A stretch of DNA of 64,000 nt, from positions 1 to 64,000 of the forward strand of contig WRIC01000007.1 in the NCBI GenBank assembly GCA_009782915.1, given 5' to 3'. Source of the stretch: Propionibacteriaceae bacterium. GTDB taxonomy: Bacteria; Actinomycetota; Actinomycetes; Propionibacteriales; Propionibacteriaceae. This document shows positions 28,651-38,707 of this stretch, piece after piece. Position 1 is the first letter of the stretch, and every line of letters starts with the position of its first letter. The notes beneath the pieces are model-generated. The model was not told the DNA's origin, ran no database searches, and worked only from the letters and a program-made list of their open reading frames with translations. The position numbers and the translations under genes were made by a program.

Positions 28651-31158
28651 ATGGAAGGAACAGATGTGAGTCACCAAGGTGAGACCATGGGCGTCGAGGG
28701 CGCACCAGGTTATGACGCGCACGCCGCCCAAGAGAAGTGGCAAGCGTACTGGGAAGAGAATGAAACTTTCCGCCCACTTGATGATGGGTCGAAGGAACGC
28801 CGTTACGTTCTCGACATGTTCCCTTATCCTTCCGGCGACCTGCACATGGGTCATGCGGAGGCCTTCGTCATGGGTGATGTGGTCGCCCGCTATTGGAAGC
28901 TGCGTGGTCTGGATGTTCTCCATCCTCTGGGCTGGGATTCCTTTGGGTTGCCGGCGGAGAATGCGGCTATTAAGCAAAAGAGTCACCCGGCCGAGTGGAC
29001 GTACGCCAACATTGAAACCCAGGCGCGCTCGTTTAAACGCTATGGGTTGAGTGTGGATTGGTCTCGGCGCTTGCACACCTCAGATGTGGAGTATTACCGC
29101 TGGACCCAGTGGTTGTTCCTGGAGTTCTATAAGAAAGGTTTGGCCTACCGGAAGGCTGGTTTCGTTAATTGGTGTCCGAGTTGTCAGACGGTACGCGCCA
29201 ATGAGCAGGTTGTTCAAGGTGAATGCGAGAGATGCCACAACCCGGTGACGAAACGCCAGCTCACCCAGTGGTATTTCAAGATTACCCAGTATGCCCAGCG
29301 CCTGTTGGATGACATGGATCATCTGGAGGGAATGTGGCCTGATCGGGTTCTGGCTATGCAGAGGAATTGGATCGGGCGTTCGGAGGGGGCCTACGCCGAT
29401 TTCCGTGTTGAGGGCCGAGCTGAACCGATTCGTGTTTTCACCACCCGACCGGACACTCTCTATGGGGCGACGTTTATGGTGGTGGCCCCAGATGCTGATT
29501 TAGCTAGTGAACTGGTCACCGACCAATATCGCGCAGCCTTCGAATCGTACCTGGAGAAAACCAAGCAGGTCACCGAGATAGAGCGCCAATCCACTGAGCG
29601 CGAGAAGACCGGGGTCTTCTTGGGTGTCTATGCCACCAATCCGCTCACGGGTGCGCAGATGCCGATCTGGGCGGCCGACTATGTGTTGAGTGACTATGGC
29701 ACGGGTGCGATCATGGCGGTACCTGCCCATGATCAGCGCGACCTGGATTTCGCCCGGAAGTACGACCTGCCCGTTGTGGTGGTCATCGACACCGGTGAGG
29801 AGGATCCTCGCATTTCGGGTGTGGCCACCACTGGTGATGGTGTGTACGTTAATTCTGGGGAACTCAATGGGCTCAGCGACAAGGTGTCAGGAATCGGAAC
29901 CATCAATGCCAAGCTCAAGCGCGATGGTACCGGTGAGGGTGCTGTCACCTATCGTCTACGCGACTGGTTGTTGTCGCGCCAGCGTTTCTGGGGTTGCCCG
30001 ATCCCGATCATCCACTGCCCGGCCTGTGGTGAGGTGCCCGTACCCGAGGATCAGCTGCCAGTCGAACTACCTGATTTGCGTGGCGCAGACCTGACTCCTG
30101 CGGGGGTTTCACCACTAGCGGGCGCCGCTGATTGGGTGAACACCACCTGCCCGAGGTGTGGAGGAGCGGCCACCAGGGACGCCGACACGATGGATACCTT
30201 CGTGGATTCCTCCTGGTATTTCTTCCGCTACTGCTCGCCGAGGGAAGACACGGTGGCTTTTGACAAGCAAGCGGTTGCGACCTGGATGCCGGTGGATCAG
30301 TACGTCGGTGGGGTGGAGCATGCGATCTTGCATCTGCTGTATTCCCGGTTCTTCACCAAGGTATTGTTCGACATGGGCCTGGTGGAGTTCACTGAACCCT
30401 TCCAACGCCTGATGAATCAGGGTCAGGTCATCAACCAGGGCAAAGCAATGAGCAAGTCGCTGGGTAATGGGGTGGACCTGGGTGAACAGATCGACAAATA
30501 TGGGGTCGACACAATCCGTACCACCGTTGTTTTCGCTGGCCCACCTGAGGATGACATCGACTGGGCGGATGTGTCCCCTTCGGCGACCCTGCGTTTCTTG
30601 CAGCGAGCCTGGCGTGTGGCTAACGATGTCACTAGCGAAGTGGGTGCTGATCCTGCCACGGGTGATCTTGCCTTACGCCAGACAACTCACCGTACCCTCC
30701 AAGACATCACAGACCTGCTGGCTTTGCGCCGGTTCAATGTGTGTGTGGCTCGGCTCATGGAGTTGGTCAATGCCACCCGCAAGACCATTGATTCCGGTGC
30801 AGGAGCCAGCGATCCGGCAGTACGCGAGGCCGCCGAATGGACGGCTATCGCTTTGTCCCTGTTCGCTCCTTATGTCGCTGAAGAAATGTGGGAACTACTC
30901 GGTCATGCGCCATCGGTAGCTGAGGCAACCTGGCCGAAAGCCGACAAGAAACTGTCGGTGGCCGACACGGTGACCATGGCCGTCCAGGTTCAAGGAAAGG
31001 TACGCGCCAAGATCGAGGTTCCTGCTGAGATCACTGAAGAAGAGGCTGAGGCGTTGGCCCTAGCCGATGAGAATGTGCAGAAGTTCCTGGCGGGTCGAGC
31101 GGTAGCTAAGGTGATTGTGCGCGCACCCAAGATGGTCTCCATTGTGCCGAAAGTCTAG
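28651..31158 (+). CDS. leuS: Leucyl-tRNA synthetase (exact start uncertain)
   Basis: '[54 protein letters not shown]', 'MSKSLGN'. Confidence 0.97.
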   Translation: MEGTDVSHQGETMGVEGAPGYDAHAAQEKWQAYWEENETFRPLDDGSKERRYVLDMFPYPSGDLHMGHAEAFVMGDVVARYWKLRGLDVLHPLGWDSFGLPAENAAIKQKSHPAEWTYANIETQARSFKRYGLSVDWSRRLHTSDVEYYRWTQWLFLEFYKKGLAYRKAGFVNWCPSCQTVRANEQVVQGECERCHNPVTKRQLTQWYFKITQYAQRLLDDMDHLEGMWPDRVLAMQRNWIGRSEGAYADFRVEGRAEPIRVFTTRPDTLYGATFMVVAPDADLASELVTDQYRAAFESYLEKTKQVTEIERQSTEREKTGVFLGVYATNPLTGAQMPIWAADYVLSDYGTGAIMAVPAHDQRDLDFARKYDLPVVVVIDTGEEDPRISGVATTGDGVYVNSGELNGLSDKVSGIGTINAKLKRDGTGEGAVTYRLRDWLLSRQRFWGCPIPIIHCPACGEVPVPEDQLPVELPDLRGADLTPAGVSPLAGAADWVNTTCPRCGGAATRDADTMDTFVDSSWYFFRYCSPREDTVAFDKQAVATWMPVDQYVGGVEHAILHLLYSRFFTKVLFDMGLVEFTEPFQRLMNQGQVINQGKAMSKSLGNGVDLGEQIDKYGVDTIRTTVVFAGPPEDDIDWADVSPSATLRFLQRAWRVANDVTSEVGADPATGDLALRQTTHRTLQDITDLLALRRFNVCVARLMELVNATRKTIDSGAGASDPAVREAAEWTAIALSLFAPYVAEEMWELLGHAPSVAEATWPKADKKLSVADTVTMAVQVQGKVRAKIEVPAEITEEEAEALALADENVQKFLAGRAVAKVIVRAPKMVSIVPKV

Positions 31159-31246
31159 AATCTGCGAACCTGTGGATGGTGACCAAGTTATCCACAGATT
31201 CTGATTTCTGTGACACTTTGTGGCGCCTGGCGCCCATTGTTAGGGT

Positions 31247-32020
31247 GTGAAAAACCTGTCACCTGCGGATACCTATGTGGGCAGGCTCCACACCTTGTTT
31301 CCTTCACTTGGGGAGTCTGAGGAATCATCACCAGAGCCATCCACGCGGGAAAACATCGCAGCGCATGCACCACGGCGTGCCGTGGAGTCTCTGCCAGCTC
31401 GGTTCAAGCGTTTCGGTGTTGAGCATGTGAAAGTACTCTCCACCATGGCACTGGTTGCGGTGATTTTCACCACCTGGATGGTGATGAGTGCCCGGGCCGT
31501 ACCACTGGAGACGATGGAACCTGAGGACATGGTCACCATGGCCACACCCGAGGTGCCCACCGAAGAACACAAGTGGTTGATCCATGTCCTTGGCGCTGTC
31601 GCCAACCCTGGTGTGGTAGCGGTGGAATCCGATGCGCGGGTCATTGATGCCATCGCAGCAGCAGGTGGGTTAACCCCAGACGCTGACCCTGGTGAACTCA
31701 ATTTGGCGGCACTGTTGTCCGACGGGTGTCAGGTCTTCATTGGGACCCGTGCCAACCCTTTAGGGGAAGTACGCTATGGGCCAGGCGATGTCGTAGTCTC
31801 AGGAACAGGGGGAGCGGTCTCGGGGTCATCGACAGTGAATCTTAATCGCGCCACCCAAGCGGAATTGGAGACACTGCCTGGGGTTGGGCCGGTGACTGCT
31901 CAAGCGATCCTCGCTTGGCGTGATCAGCATGGGTCGTTCACCTCCACCTCCCAGCTCCAGGAAGTCAAGGGGATTGGCTCCAAGACCTTCAGCCAACTTG
32001 AACCATATGTGAGTGTGTAG
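31247..32020 (+). CDS. comEA: ComEA family helix-hairpin-helix DNA-binding protein
   Basis: SLBB-like 'IHVLGAVANPGVVAVESDARVIDAIAAAGG', HhH 'VNLNRATQAELETLPGVGPVTAQAILAWRDQHGSF'. Confidence 0.93.
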   Translation: MKNLSPADTYVGRLHTLFPSLGESEESSPEPSTRENIAAHAPRRAVESLPARFKRFGVEHVKVLSTMALVAVIFTTWMVMSARAVPLETMEPEDMVTMATPEVPTEEHKWLIHVLGAVANPGVVAVESDARVIDAIAAAGGLTPDADPGELNLAALLSDGCQVFIGTRANPLGEVRYGPGDVVVSGTGGAVSGSSTVNLNRATQAELETLPGVGPVTAQAILAWRDQHGSFTSTSQLQEVKGIGSKTFSQLEPYVSV

Positions 32021-34402
32021 GTGTTGACGCAAGCAGACGCCGGGCAAGACCCTGGTAGCAACCAAGATGACGGCTACTCTTTGACCCAGTGGCGTAACTC
32101 TCTTGGGGATTTACGATTGGTGGCACCTGCACTCGGTGTTTGGTTGGTGATGTGGATGGTGACCAGGTGGGAGTGGGGCCTGTGGGCGAGTGCAGTCGTG
32201 ACCGGTTGTTGTTCGGTGGGCTGGATGCTGAGTCGGCGGCACAATTCGCGCCTGAGACAGGGGTCGATAGTGCTGGGGGCACTCTGCGTGATGATGGGGG
32301 CTTCTGTGATTATTGGTGGCATCAGGATGGCTAGTGCTACTCGCGGTGTCCTTGCTCAAGCGGCCACCACCCGTGCAGTGGGTGAAGCGGACATAGTTGT
32401 TCAGTCTTCCCGACTCAGTGCTCGATGGGGGATGGTGGTGGTGAACGCGCAGTGTCGCCAGATGTCTATCGAGAACGAAACCTACGAACTGAGTCAGCCT
32501 GTTGTTCTGTTTGTGCCAGCTTCCTACGCTGACAGGTGGTTGGAGTATGCCCCTGGCACGGTGGTATGGGTGAGTGTCCGGTTGGGGGAAAGTGAGAGAT
32601 CGCAGCAGGAAAGCGCCACGATGTCAGTGCTGGGTGGAGCTCAAATCATTCGAGGGCCACCGCAGTGGCAGAGGTTCCTTGAATCAATGAGATCTGGGCT
32701 GCGACAAGCAATGAGGTACTCCACGCCGGAGCAAGCTGCGTTAGTCCCTGGGTTGGTGGTGGGGGACACCTCGGCGATGTCTGTGACTTTGCGAGATGAG
32801 TTTCGTACCACTGCTCTGACTCATATGACTGTGGTTTCTGGGGCACATCTAGCTGTTGTTCTCTCCTTCTTATCTCTGCTCGCACGTTATCTTGGGGTAC
32901 GAGGTCGGTGGATCACGGTTGTTTGTGTTGCCGGTGCAGCGGTGTTTGTTCTCCTGTGTCAGGGGGGTCCTTCGGTCCTTCGAGCTTCAGCAATGGGATT
33001 GGTGTCTCTCATTGCTGCTGGTCGTTCCACCGGACGTGGCTCGAGTGTGGGGCATCTGGCGATAGCGGTGATTCTGTTGAGCTGGATGGATCCGTGGATC
33101 GTCAGATCCTTGGGGTTCACCTTGTCTGTATTGGCCTGCTTGGGGATCATCCTCTTTGGTCAATACTGGTCAACTATTCTTTCCCGATGGTTACCCCTGT
33201 GGCTAGCGGAGGCGATGGCCATACCTTTGGCCGCACACCTCGCCACTCAACCCATGATCTGTTGGATTTCAGGTTATGTCAGTGTCTCTGGAGTGTTGGC
33301 CAATGCTGTTGCTGGGCCCTGGCGAGCTCCAGCCACCGTACTGGGGTTGCTGGCTGCTGTTTTGTCGATTGTGAGTCCAACTCTTGCTTCCTGCGTTGGA
33401 TACCTAGCGGGGTGGTGCGCCCAACCGATCCTGCTTGTTGCCCACCATGTGGCGCACCTGCCTGGTTCCACTCATCCGTGGCCGACAACTGCTGCAGGCA
33501 TGATCCTTATGGTGGTGGGATGCTTTGTTCTCACCTTGGTGATTCCTCTGATTCTGTCACGCAGGTGGGTGGTGCTGGTGGTTAGTGTAGCCATGGTGGC
33601 GATGATGCTCCTGCCCCCTTATCAACCAGGATTCCCTGGCAAGGACTGGCAGGTTGCCTTGTGTGATGTTGGACAGGGGGATGCCATGGTGGTTCGCACT
33701 GGTGCCCATCAGGCGATCGTGGTGGACACCGGCCCACCGGGAGGATCGGTGGTGACCTGTCTGCGCCAATTGGGGATACGGCAGATTCCTCTTGTCGTGC
33801 TCAGTCATTTCCATGATGATCACACTGGAGGTTTCGAGTCGGTAGCGAGCCAATTCGATGTGGGGACCGTACTGGTGCCCACAGGAGCGGGTGACTCCGA
33901 GATGGTTCTTCTCCAGGCACAGTCTCATGGGATTCCTGTGGCTGTGGGGGTCCAAGGTTCGAGCGCCGAGATTGGGGAGGTACGTCTGGTGGTGGTTTCT
34001 GCCTGGAATTCGCAGCGGGTTTCCACTGGGGAGGGTGAATCGGCTCAAGACAACGATGAGTCTTTGGTGGTACGCCTGGATACCCCACAGATGAGTGTGC
34101 TGGTGACTGGCGATATTGAGGTGGCAGGTCAGCAGGAAGCCCTCAAGAATCGCGAACAACTGCGCGTGGATGTGTTGAAGGTGCCCCACCATGGTTCTGC
34201 TAGTCACGATGTGGAGTTTTTCCGGGCCACAGGTGCGCAGATCGCAGTCATTGGTGTGGGGGAGGGCAATGTCTATGGTCATCCCGCATCATCGACTATG
34301 TCTGATCTGAGGGGTGAATCAATGGTGGTGATTCGAACCGACGAACATGGATCCTTCACACTCACCCACCAAGGCGATTGGTCGATCACCGCCCAGCGGT
34401 AA
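32021..34402 (+). CDS. comEC: ComEC/Rec2 family competence protein
   Basis: 'TTALTHMTVVSGAHLAVVLSFLSLLARYLG', MBL domain 'VALCDVGQGDAMVVRTGAHQAIVVDTGP...LSHFHDDHTGG'. Confidence 0.95.
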   Translation: MLTQADAGQDPGSNQDDGYSLTQWRNSLGDLRLVAPALGVWLVMWMVTRWEWGLWASAVVTGCCSVGWMLSRRHNSRLRQGSIVLGALCVMMGASVIIGGIRMASATRGVLAQAATTRAVGEADIVVQSSRLSARWGMVVVNAQCRQMSIENETYELSQPVVLFVPASYADRWLEYAPGTVVWVSVRLGESERSQQESATMSVLGGAQIIRGPPQWQRFLESMRSGLRQAMRYSTPEQAALVPGLVVGDTSAMSVTLRDEFRTTALTHMTVVSGAHLAVVLSFLSLLARYLGVRGRWITVVCVAGAAVFVLLCQGGPSVLRASAMGLVSLIAAGRSTGRGSSVGHLAIAVILLSWMDPWIVRSLGFTLSVLACLGIILFGQYWSTILSRWLPLWLAEAMAIPLAAHLATQPMICWISGYVSVSGVLANAVAGPWRAPATVLGLLAAVLSIVSPTLASCVGYLAGWCAQPILLVAHHVAHLPGSTHPWPTTAAGMILMVVGCFVLTLVIPLILSRRWVVLVVSVAMVAMMLLPPYQPGFPGKDWQVALCDVGQGDAMVVRTGAHQAIVVDTGPPGGSVVTCLRQLGIRQIPLVVLSHFHDDHTGGFESVASQFDVGTVLVPTGAGDSEMVLLQAQSHGIPVAVGVQGSSAEIGEVRLVVVSAWNSQRVSTGEGESAQDNDESLVVRLDTPQMSVLVTGDIEVAGQQEALKNREQLRVDVLKVPHHGSASHDVEFFRATGAQIAVIGVGEGNVYGHPASSTMSDLRGESMVVIRTDEHGSFTLTHQGDWSITAQR

Positions 34403-34424
34403 CGATGCGCCCTCAGATGGCACG

Positions 34425-35396
34425 CTACTGGTTACTGTTGGAGCTACGGCGAAGATGGGCAAGTCGGATGATGAGGCGTTCCAGGGCGTAGTCGGCATTT
34501 GCTGATGCACCCTTGACCTGTGCATCAGCCACACTGACAGCTTTGATAGCTGAGGCGACTGTTGAGGGCGACCAGGCCCGTGCCACCGGGATAAAGGATT
34601 TCATCTTCCATTCCGGTATTCCAATCTCATCAGCTTGGACCTTGTTTTTCTTGGCCGATAAGGAGAGATAGGTTCCCACTTGGCGTAGTGAGGATGCCAA
34701 AGCCGCAGTGATCTTGGGGTGGGCGACACCCGTGGACAAGGCCCACCGCATTTTGACGATGGCATCACTGACCCGTCCCGCCAGAATATCGTCGCTCACG
34801 GCGTACTGTGTCATGGTGGCCATTCCAGCAAAATACTGGCTGACCGAGACTGCGGATATGGGTTCTTCTTCACTGTCGGCGAGGAGTTGAGCGATGGCTG
34901 CGGCGAGACTGCGCGTGTCCTGCCCGATGGCATCAACGAGGCCCCGAGCTGCTGCTGGCGCGATGGTACGCCCCAGGTCCCGTCCTTCTGTTCGGACAAA
35001 TTCCGGGAGGTCTCTTGGTTTCAAGACAGGATGTTTGAGCACTCGACTAGCCAGTGGTGTGAGTTTATCCAGGAGGGCTTTGCCTTCACGACCCCCCGCA
35101 TGGGAGATGATCAGGGCAAGGTTGTCGGGCAGGTTTCCAGCGATGCTGATCAGGTGGTTGTCGAGTTCTCTGGGTGCTTTCTCTGCCCCGGTGATGCAGG
35201 CGATGGTTGAGGAGGAAAAGAGGTCTGTCCCGCTCATCTGTTCCAGCTCGGCTGGGGTGAGACTTGCAGCGGAAGCTTTGACGAGGCGAGCTTCGGGGTA
35301 CTGAGCTTGGGTGGCGGCGATCTGACGGGAAACCTCGCGCTCAGCAAGGAAGATTTCGGGCCCAGTGATGAGGGTGAAGGTAGAGAAACTCGTCAC
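34425..35396 (-). CDS. holA: DNA polymerase III subunit delta
   Basis: 'LITGPEIFLAEREVSRQI', position downstream of comEC, 'VADAQVKGASANADYALERLIIRLA'. Confidence 0.88.
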   Translation of the reverse strand: MTSFSTFTLITGPEIFLAEREVSRQIAATQAQYPEARLVKASAASLTPAELEQMSGTDLFSSSTIACITGAEKAPRELDNHLISIAGNLPDNLALIISHAGGREGKALLDKLTPLASRVLKHPVLKPRDLPEFVRTEGRDLGRTIAPAAARGLVDAIGQDTRSLAAAIAQLLADSEEEPISAVSVSQYFAGMATMTQYAVSDDILAGRVSDAIVKMRWALSTGVAHPKITAALASSLRQVGTYLSLSAKKNKVQADEIGIPEWKMKSFIPVARAWSPSTVASAIKAVSVADAQVKGASANADYALERLIIRLAHLRRSSNSNQ

Positions 35397-35435
35397 AGTG
35401 ACCAGTATGCCCTACAGCAGTGACATGATCCCAAC

Positions 35436-36113
35436 CTAGTGGGCAAGGAATCGTGGTTGAAGATAAGGGTTGGTGGCACGTTCAACGGCCATATCAGTGT
35501 CCGGTCCGTGCCCAGGAAAAATCTTTGTCTCGTCACTCACAGGCAGGATTTTCTCGCGCAGGGTGGCGATCATGGTGTCATGATTCCCCCCAGGGAGATC
35601 CGTACGCCCAATAGAGCCAGCAAACAAGACATCCCCACTGAAACACATACTGTCGCCATCATAGCTCAGGGTGTAGAGAACTGATCCGGGGGAATGACCA
35701 GGAGCGTGGGTGACCAAGAATTCAAGGTTAGCCACCTGGATGACTTCCCCGTCACGCACTGGTTCAACCAGTGCGGGTTCTGTCACACCACCAGGAACAG
35801 CCATGGCGTACCACACAGCCATGTCTGGCCCCATTCCTTTTTCAGGGGTAGCTAGAAGGTCGCGATCATCGCTGTGGATACGTACAGGAATCTCATAGTG
35901 ATCGGCAACGATTTGTGCATTCCCAATATGATCAAAATGACCATGGGTGGCCAGTATGGCCATAGGGGTGAGGTCGTTGCCAGCCACACAATCCCTGACC
36001 GTCTCGAAGGCGTCCATTCCCGGGTCAATGATGACGCAAGGCCCCCCCGGTTCAACCCCAAGAACATAACAATTGGCTTGCAGGGGACCAACGGGCAGGA
36101 TTTCCAGGAGCAT
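35436..36113 (-). CDS. MBL-fold hydrolase, glyoxalase II-like
   Basis: 'VIIDPGMDAFETVRDCVAGNDLTPMAILATHGHFDHIGNAQIVAD', 'LVTHAPGHSPGSVLYTL', 'FPGHGPDTDM'. Confidence 0.93.
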   Translation of the reverse strand: MLLEILPVGPLQANCYVLGVEPGGPCVIIDPGMDAFETVRDCVAGNDLTPMAILATHGHFDHIGNAQIVADHYEIPVRIHSDDRDLLATPEKGMGPDMAVWYAMAVPGGVTEPALVEPVRDGEVIQVANLEFLVTHAPGHSPGSVLYTLSYDGDSMCFSGDVLFAGSIGRTDLPGGNHDTMIATLREKILPVSDETKIFPGHGPDTDMAVERATNPYLQPRFLAH

Positions 36114-36160
36114 GTCACCAGTGTAGTCTGCACAGCGATGCCCCACCATCCGTCCGGGTT

Positions 36161-36360
36161 CGTCACCCTGCGCGAAGTCGCAGGACCCATGAGTCCCACC
36201 CTCCGTCACCCTGCGCGAAGTCGCAGGACCCATGAGTCCCACCCTCCGTCACCCTGCGCGAAGTCGCAGGGCCCATGAGTCCCACCCTCCGTCACCCTGC
36301 GCGAAGTCGCAGGGCCCATGAGTCCCATCCTCCGTCACCCTGCGCGAAGTCGCAGGGTCC
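36161..36360. repeat. 43-bp tandem array (about 4.5 units)
   Basis: Unit 'cgtcaccctgcgcgaagtcgcagg(a/g)cccatgagtcccaccctc' starts at 36161, 36204, 36247, 36290, partial at 36333. Confidence 0.95.
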
Positions 36361-36470
36361 AGACTACCCAGTTGTTTAAATGTGGAGTCTGGATTCTGCG
36401 ACTTCGTGCAGACACGTGGCGAGGCAACACAGAATGTGTAACATAACGCACGTTTCGGACTTCCTGCCAC
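36351..36470. repeat. Left direct repeat flanking the HicAB locus
   Basis: 'gcagggtccagactacccagttgtttaaatgtggagtctggattctgcgacttcg..gaggcaacacagaatgtgtaacat', near-identical to 37472..37595. Confidence 0.85.
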
Positions 36471-36509
36471 CTCTAAATCAGCTGCACATATCGAAATAGT
36501 AACCCCCAG

Positions 36510-36540
36510 TTGACAGACATAGTCAACTCCTATAGACTAT
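36510..36540 (+). promoter_or_regulatory. Promoter with overlapping inverted repeat for hicAB
   Basis: TTGACA at 36510, -10-like TAGACT at 36533, and ATAGTC...GACTAT (36519-36524/36535-36540) inverted repeat. Confidence 0.55.
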
Positions 36541-36544
36541 CCTT

Positions 36545-36733
36545 GTGAAACGCAGAGACCTAGAAAAGAAAATCAGAGAAATCGCGAAAACCCGCGGACT
36601 CCCAGCCATCTACACCGAAGGCGGAAAACACACAACTGTCAGCATCGGTAAAGACATAACATCAATCCCACGCCACCGCGAAATCGACAAAGACCTCGCC
36701 AAAGACATACTGAGAATACTACAAGGAAACTAA
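36545..36733 (+). CDS. hicA: HicA-like toxin
   Basis: 62 aa, 'MKRRDLEKKIREIAKTRGLPAIYTEGGKHTTVSIGKDITSIPRHREIDKDLAKDILRIL' with the conserved G-K-H / IPRHxEI motifs. Confidence 0.93.
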   Translation: MKRRDLEKKIREIAKTRGLPAIYTEGGKHTTVSIGKDITSIPRHREIDKDLAKDILRILQGN

Positions 36734-36734
36734 C

Positions 36735-37112
36735 ATGGAACTCACAGCAAAATGTAAACGTTCAGGACAATGGTGGACAGTACGTGTACCAGAAATACGC
36801 GGACTATTTACTCAAACCCGCCGCCTCGACCAAGTAGAAGAATGGGTGCTTGATGCAGCCTCGATGCTCGGCGATCAACCATCTGAAGGATACGTGGTCA
36901 CTGTCGTGCCAGAACTCGAAGATGACACCCTGGCGGTAGTGACCAGTGTCAAAGAGGCGAGAGAAAGACTACGCACGAGCGAGAAGGAAGCAGCCGTAGT
37001 GAATCGTGAAGCCGTGAAACAACTCGCAGATCAGGGGCTTACTGTGCGCGATATTGGCATGATCCTGGATGTATCGCCTCAACGGGCACACAAACTCCTC
37101 AAGGCAGCCTGA
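36735..37112 (+). CDS. hicB: HicB-like antitoxin with C-terminal HTH-like segment
   Basis: 'GQWWTVRVPEIRGLFTQTRRLDQVEEWVLDAASML', C-term 'LADQGLTVRDIGMILDVSPQRAHKLL'. Confidence 0.9.
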   Translation: MELTAKCKRSGQWWTVRVPEIRGLFTQTRRLDQVEEWVLDAASMLGDQPSEGYVVTVVPELEDDTLAVVTSVKEARERLRTSEKEAAVVNREAVKQLADQGLTVRDIGMILDVSPQRAHKLLKAA

Positions 37113-37471
37113 GTGAAACTCCCCGCTATAACGAAAGTTTAAGAGGAAGCGTGAGTGACTTATTCAACGAACCAGCCCGAGGCAGAGAAAGTACCTCGGG
37201 TTGGTTCTCTAGGGAGATTACTGCCAAAGATCGGTTCGTTTACCGCCCCCATCCCACCGACCCTGAAGTGATTGAAGTAATCCAGTGTCCGGGGCACTAC
37301 AACGATCGCTGAGGCAAGGTTGTGGACGGGGGTGTCAAAAACTCCGTCCCCATGACACCCGTCCCCATGACACCCCTGACGCCCCCATGACACCCGTCAT
37401 GCGTCCCACCAAGTCACCCTGCGGAGCACTGCGAGTCGCGCTGGCGCGCTCCGCAGCACAGGCTCTACGAC

Positions 37472-37595
37472 TCGCAGGGCCCAGACTACCCAGTTGTTTG
37501 AATGTGGAGTCTGGATTCTGCGACTTCGCGCAGAAAGACGGGTGGTGAGGCAACACAGAATGTGTGACATGAGGCACATAATCGGGTTTCCAGCC
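37472..37595. repeat. Right direct repeat flanking the HicAB locus
   Basis: 'gcagggcccagactacccagttgtttgaatgtggagtctggattctgcgacttcgcgcag...gaggcaacacagaatgtgtgacat'. Confidence 0.85.
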
Positions 37596-37712
37596 ACCCG
37601 ACACAAATATGGTACAACAATAGCCATGACCATAGCCACACCGTAACCATGCTGGAGGGGTTTTATAGATGCCTTGTGGGGAATCATTTCCACCTGACTG
37701 GGGGAAATACTG

Positions 37713-37784
37713 TACCCCCAGCGGGGATCGAACCCGCGACCTACAGATTAAAAGTCTGCAGCTCTACCGCTGAGCTATAGGGGC
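37713..37784 (-). tRNA. tRNA-Lys (anticodon TTT)
   Basis: Reverse complement GCCCCTATAGCTCAGCGGTAGAGCTGCAGACTTTTAATCTGTAGGTCGCGGGTTCGATCCCCGCTGGGGGTA; CTTTTAA anticodon loop; acceptor pairs. Confidence 0.96.
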
Positions 37785-37842
37785 CTAAATATTGTAGTAC
37801 CTCAGGCGGTGCCATGGCGAATGATCGAGCCGACTAGGTGTG

Positions 37843-38640
37843 TTACACCGGGACAATGGAACTAAATCCTGTGAAGTCAACCACTGATCCGGGAACATCC
37901 TTGACCTCGAAGATCATCTCACCTTGAGTGTCGCCATCGGAATGGATGACTTCGCCGTGAGCGTCAAATTGTGTGACCAAACCGAGGACGATGGCGCTGT
38001 GAGGATCGATGGTCCCCTGATAGGTTCCTGCGGGAAGCTCATCGCCAACCAGCCAGAATCCATTGGTGATCGTGCTGGGGTTTTTACGCAATTTGTCGTG
38101 GGCTAAACCGATATTCGTGCATCCAGAAATAATGACATGGGAGCCAACAATATTCTCCACAGTGAAGATAAGAGACCCTTCGTTACTGGCACGGGCTTCC
38201 AATGTTCCACCAGCATCGTCCTCTTGAGAGATCACACACAAGGAAATGAATCCTGTCTCGATTTCTGCCCGATAGACACCTGGGGCGATATCAGTTCCAA
38301 CAACAAAGTCACCGTTGTCGAGTCCTGATGCTGACGTGGTCTGCGTACTGGGGGTAGGTGAACTCGTCGTGGGGCGGTCGTTGTTAACGATCGTGGTGAT
38401 CTGCCCAGTGAACCAGATTCCCACCCCCACAAGCGACAGCACGACAACAGCGATAATGGCCCAGAACCAAGCTCGCTTAGTGAGAGGTTTCTTCACGTTG
38501 GAATCATCTGGTGGTACGTGCGTGGCCACCTCCCCTTGGATCGCATTAGTGTGATCGGTCCATGTCGTACCATCCCACCACCGCATCAAGGTGGGATCTT
38601 TCGGATCAGGATACCAATTGGGTGCGGGGGTTTGATTCAT
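37843..38640 (-). CDS. DUF2510 domain-containing membrane protein
   Basis: 'NWYPDPKDPTLMRWWDGTTWTDHT' then TM segment and Ser/Thr linker. Confidence 0.88.
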   Translation of the reverse strand: MNQTPAPNWYPDPKDPTLMRWWDGTTWTDHTNAIQGEVATHVPPDDSNVKKPLTKRAWFWAIIAVVVLSLVGVGIWFTGQITTIVNNDRPTTSSPTPSTQTTSASGLDNGDFVVGTDIAPGVYRAEIETGFISLCVISQEDDAGGTLEARASNEGSLIFTVENIVGSHVIISGCTNIGLAHDKLRKNPSTITNGFWLVGDELPAGTYQGTIDPHSAIVLGLVTQFDAHGEVIHSDGDTQGEMIFEVKDVPGSVVDFTGFSSIVPV

Positions 38641-38707
38641 AGATTAAGGATATCACAAGAAAACACTGGGGAAAGGATCACCGGTCTCACTCATATTGGT
38701 GGACCAT

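Noticed and set aside
27775-29076. 433-aa version of the VIT1/CCC1 ORF
   Set aside because: The N-terminal ~180 aa overlaps leuS antisense; family homology begins at the ATG at 28530.
36161-36360. CRISPR-like array (43-bp period)
   Set aside because: Direct tandem duplication of the complete unit, no spacers.
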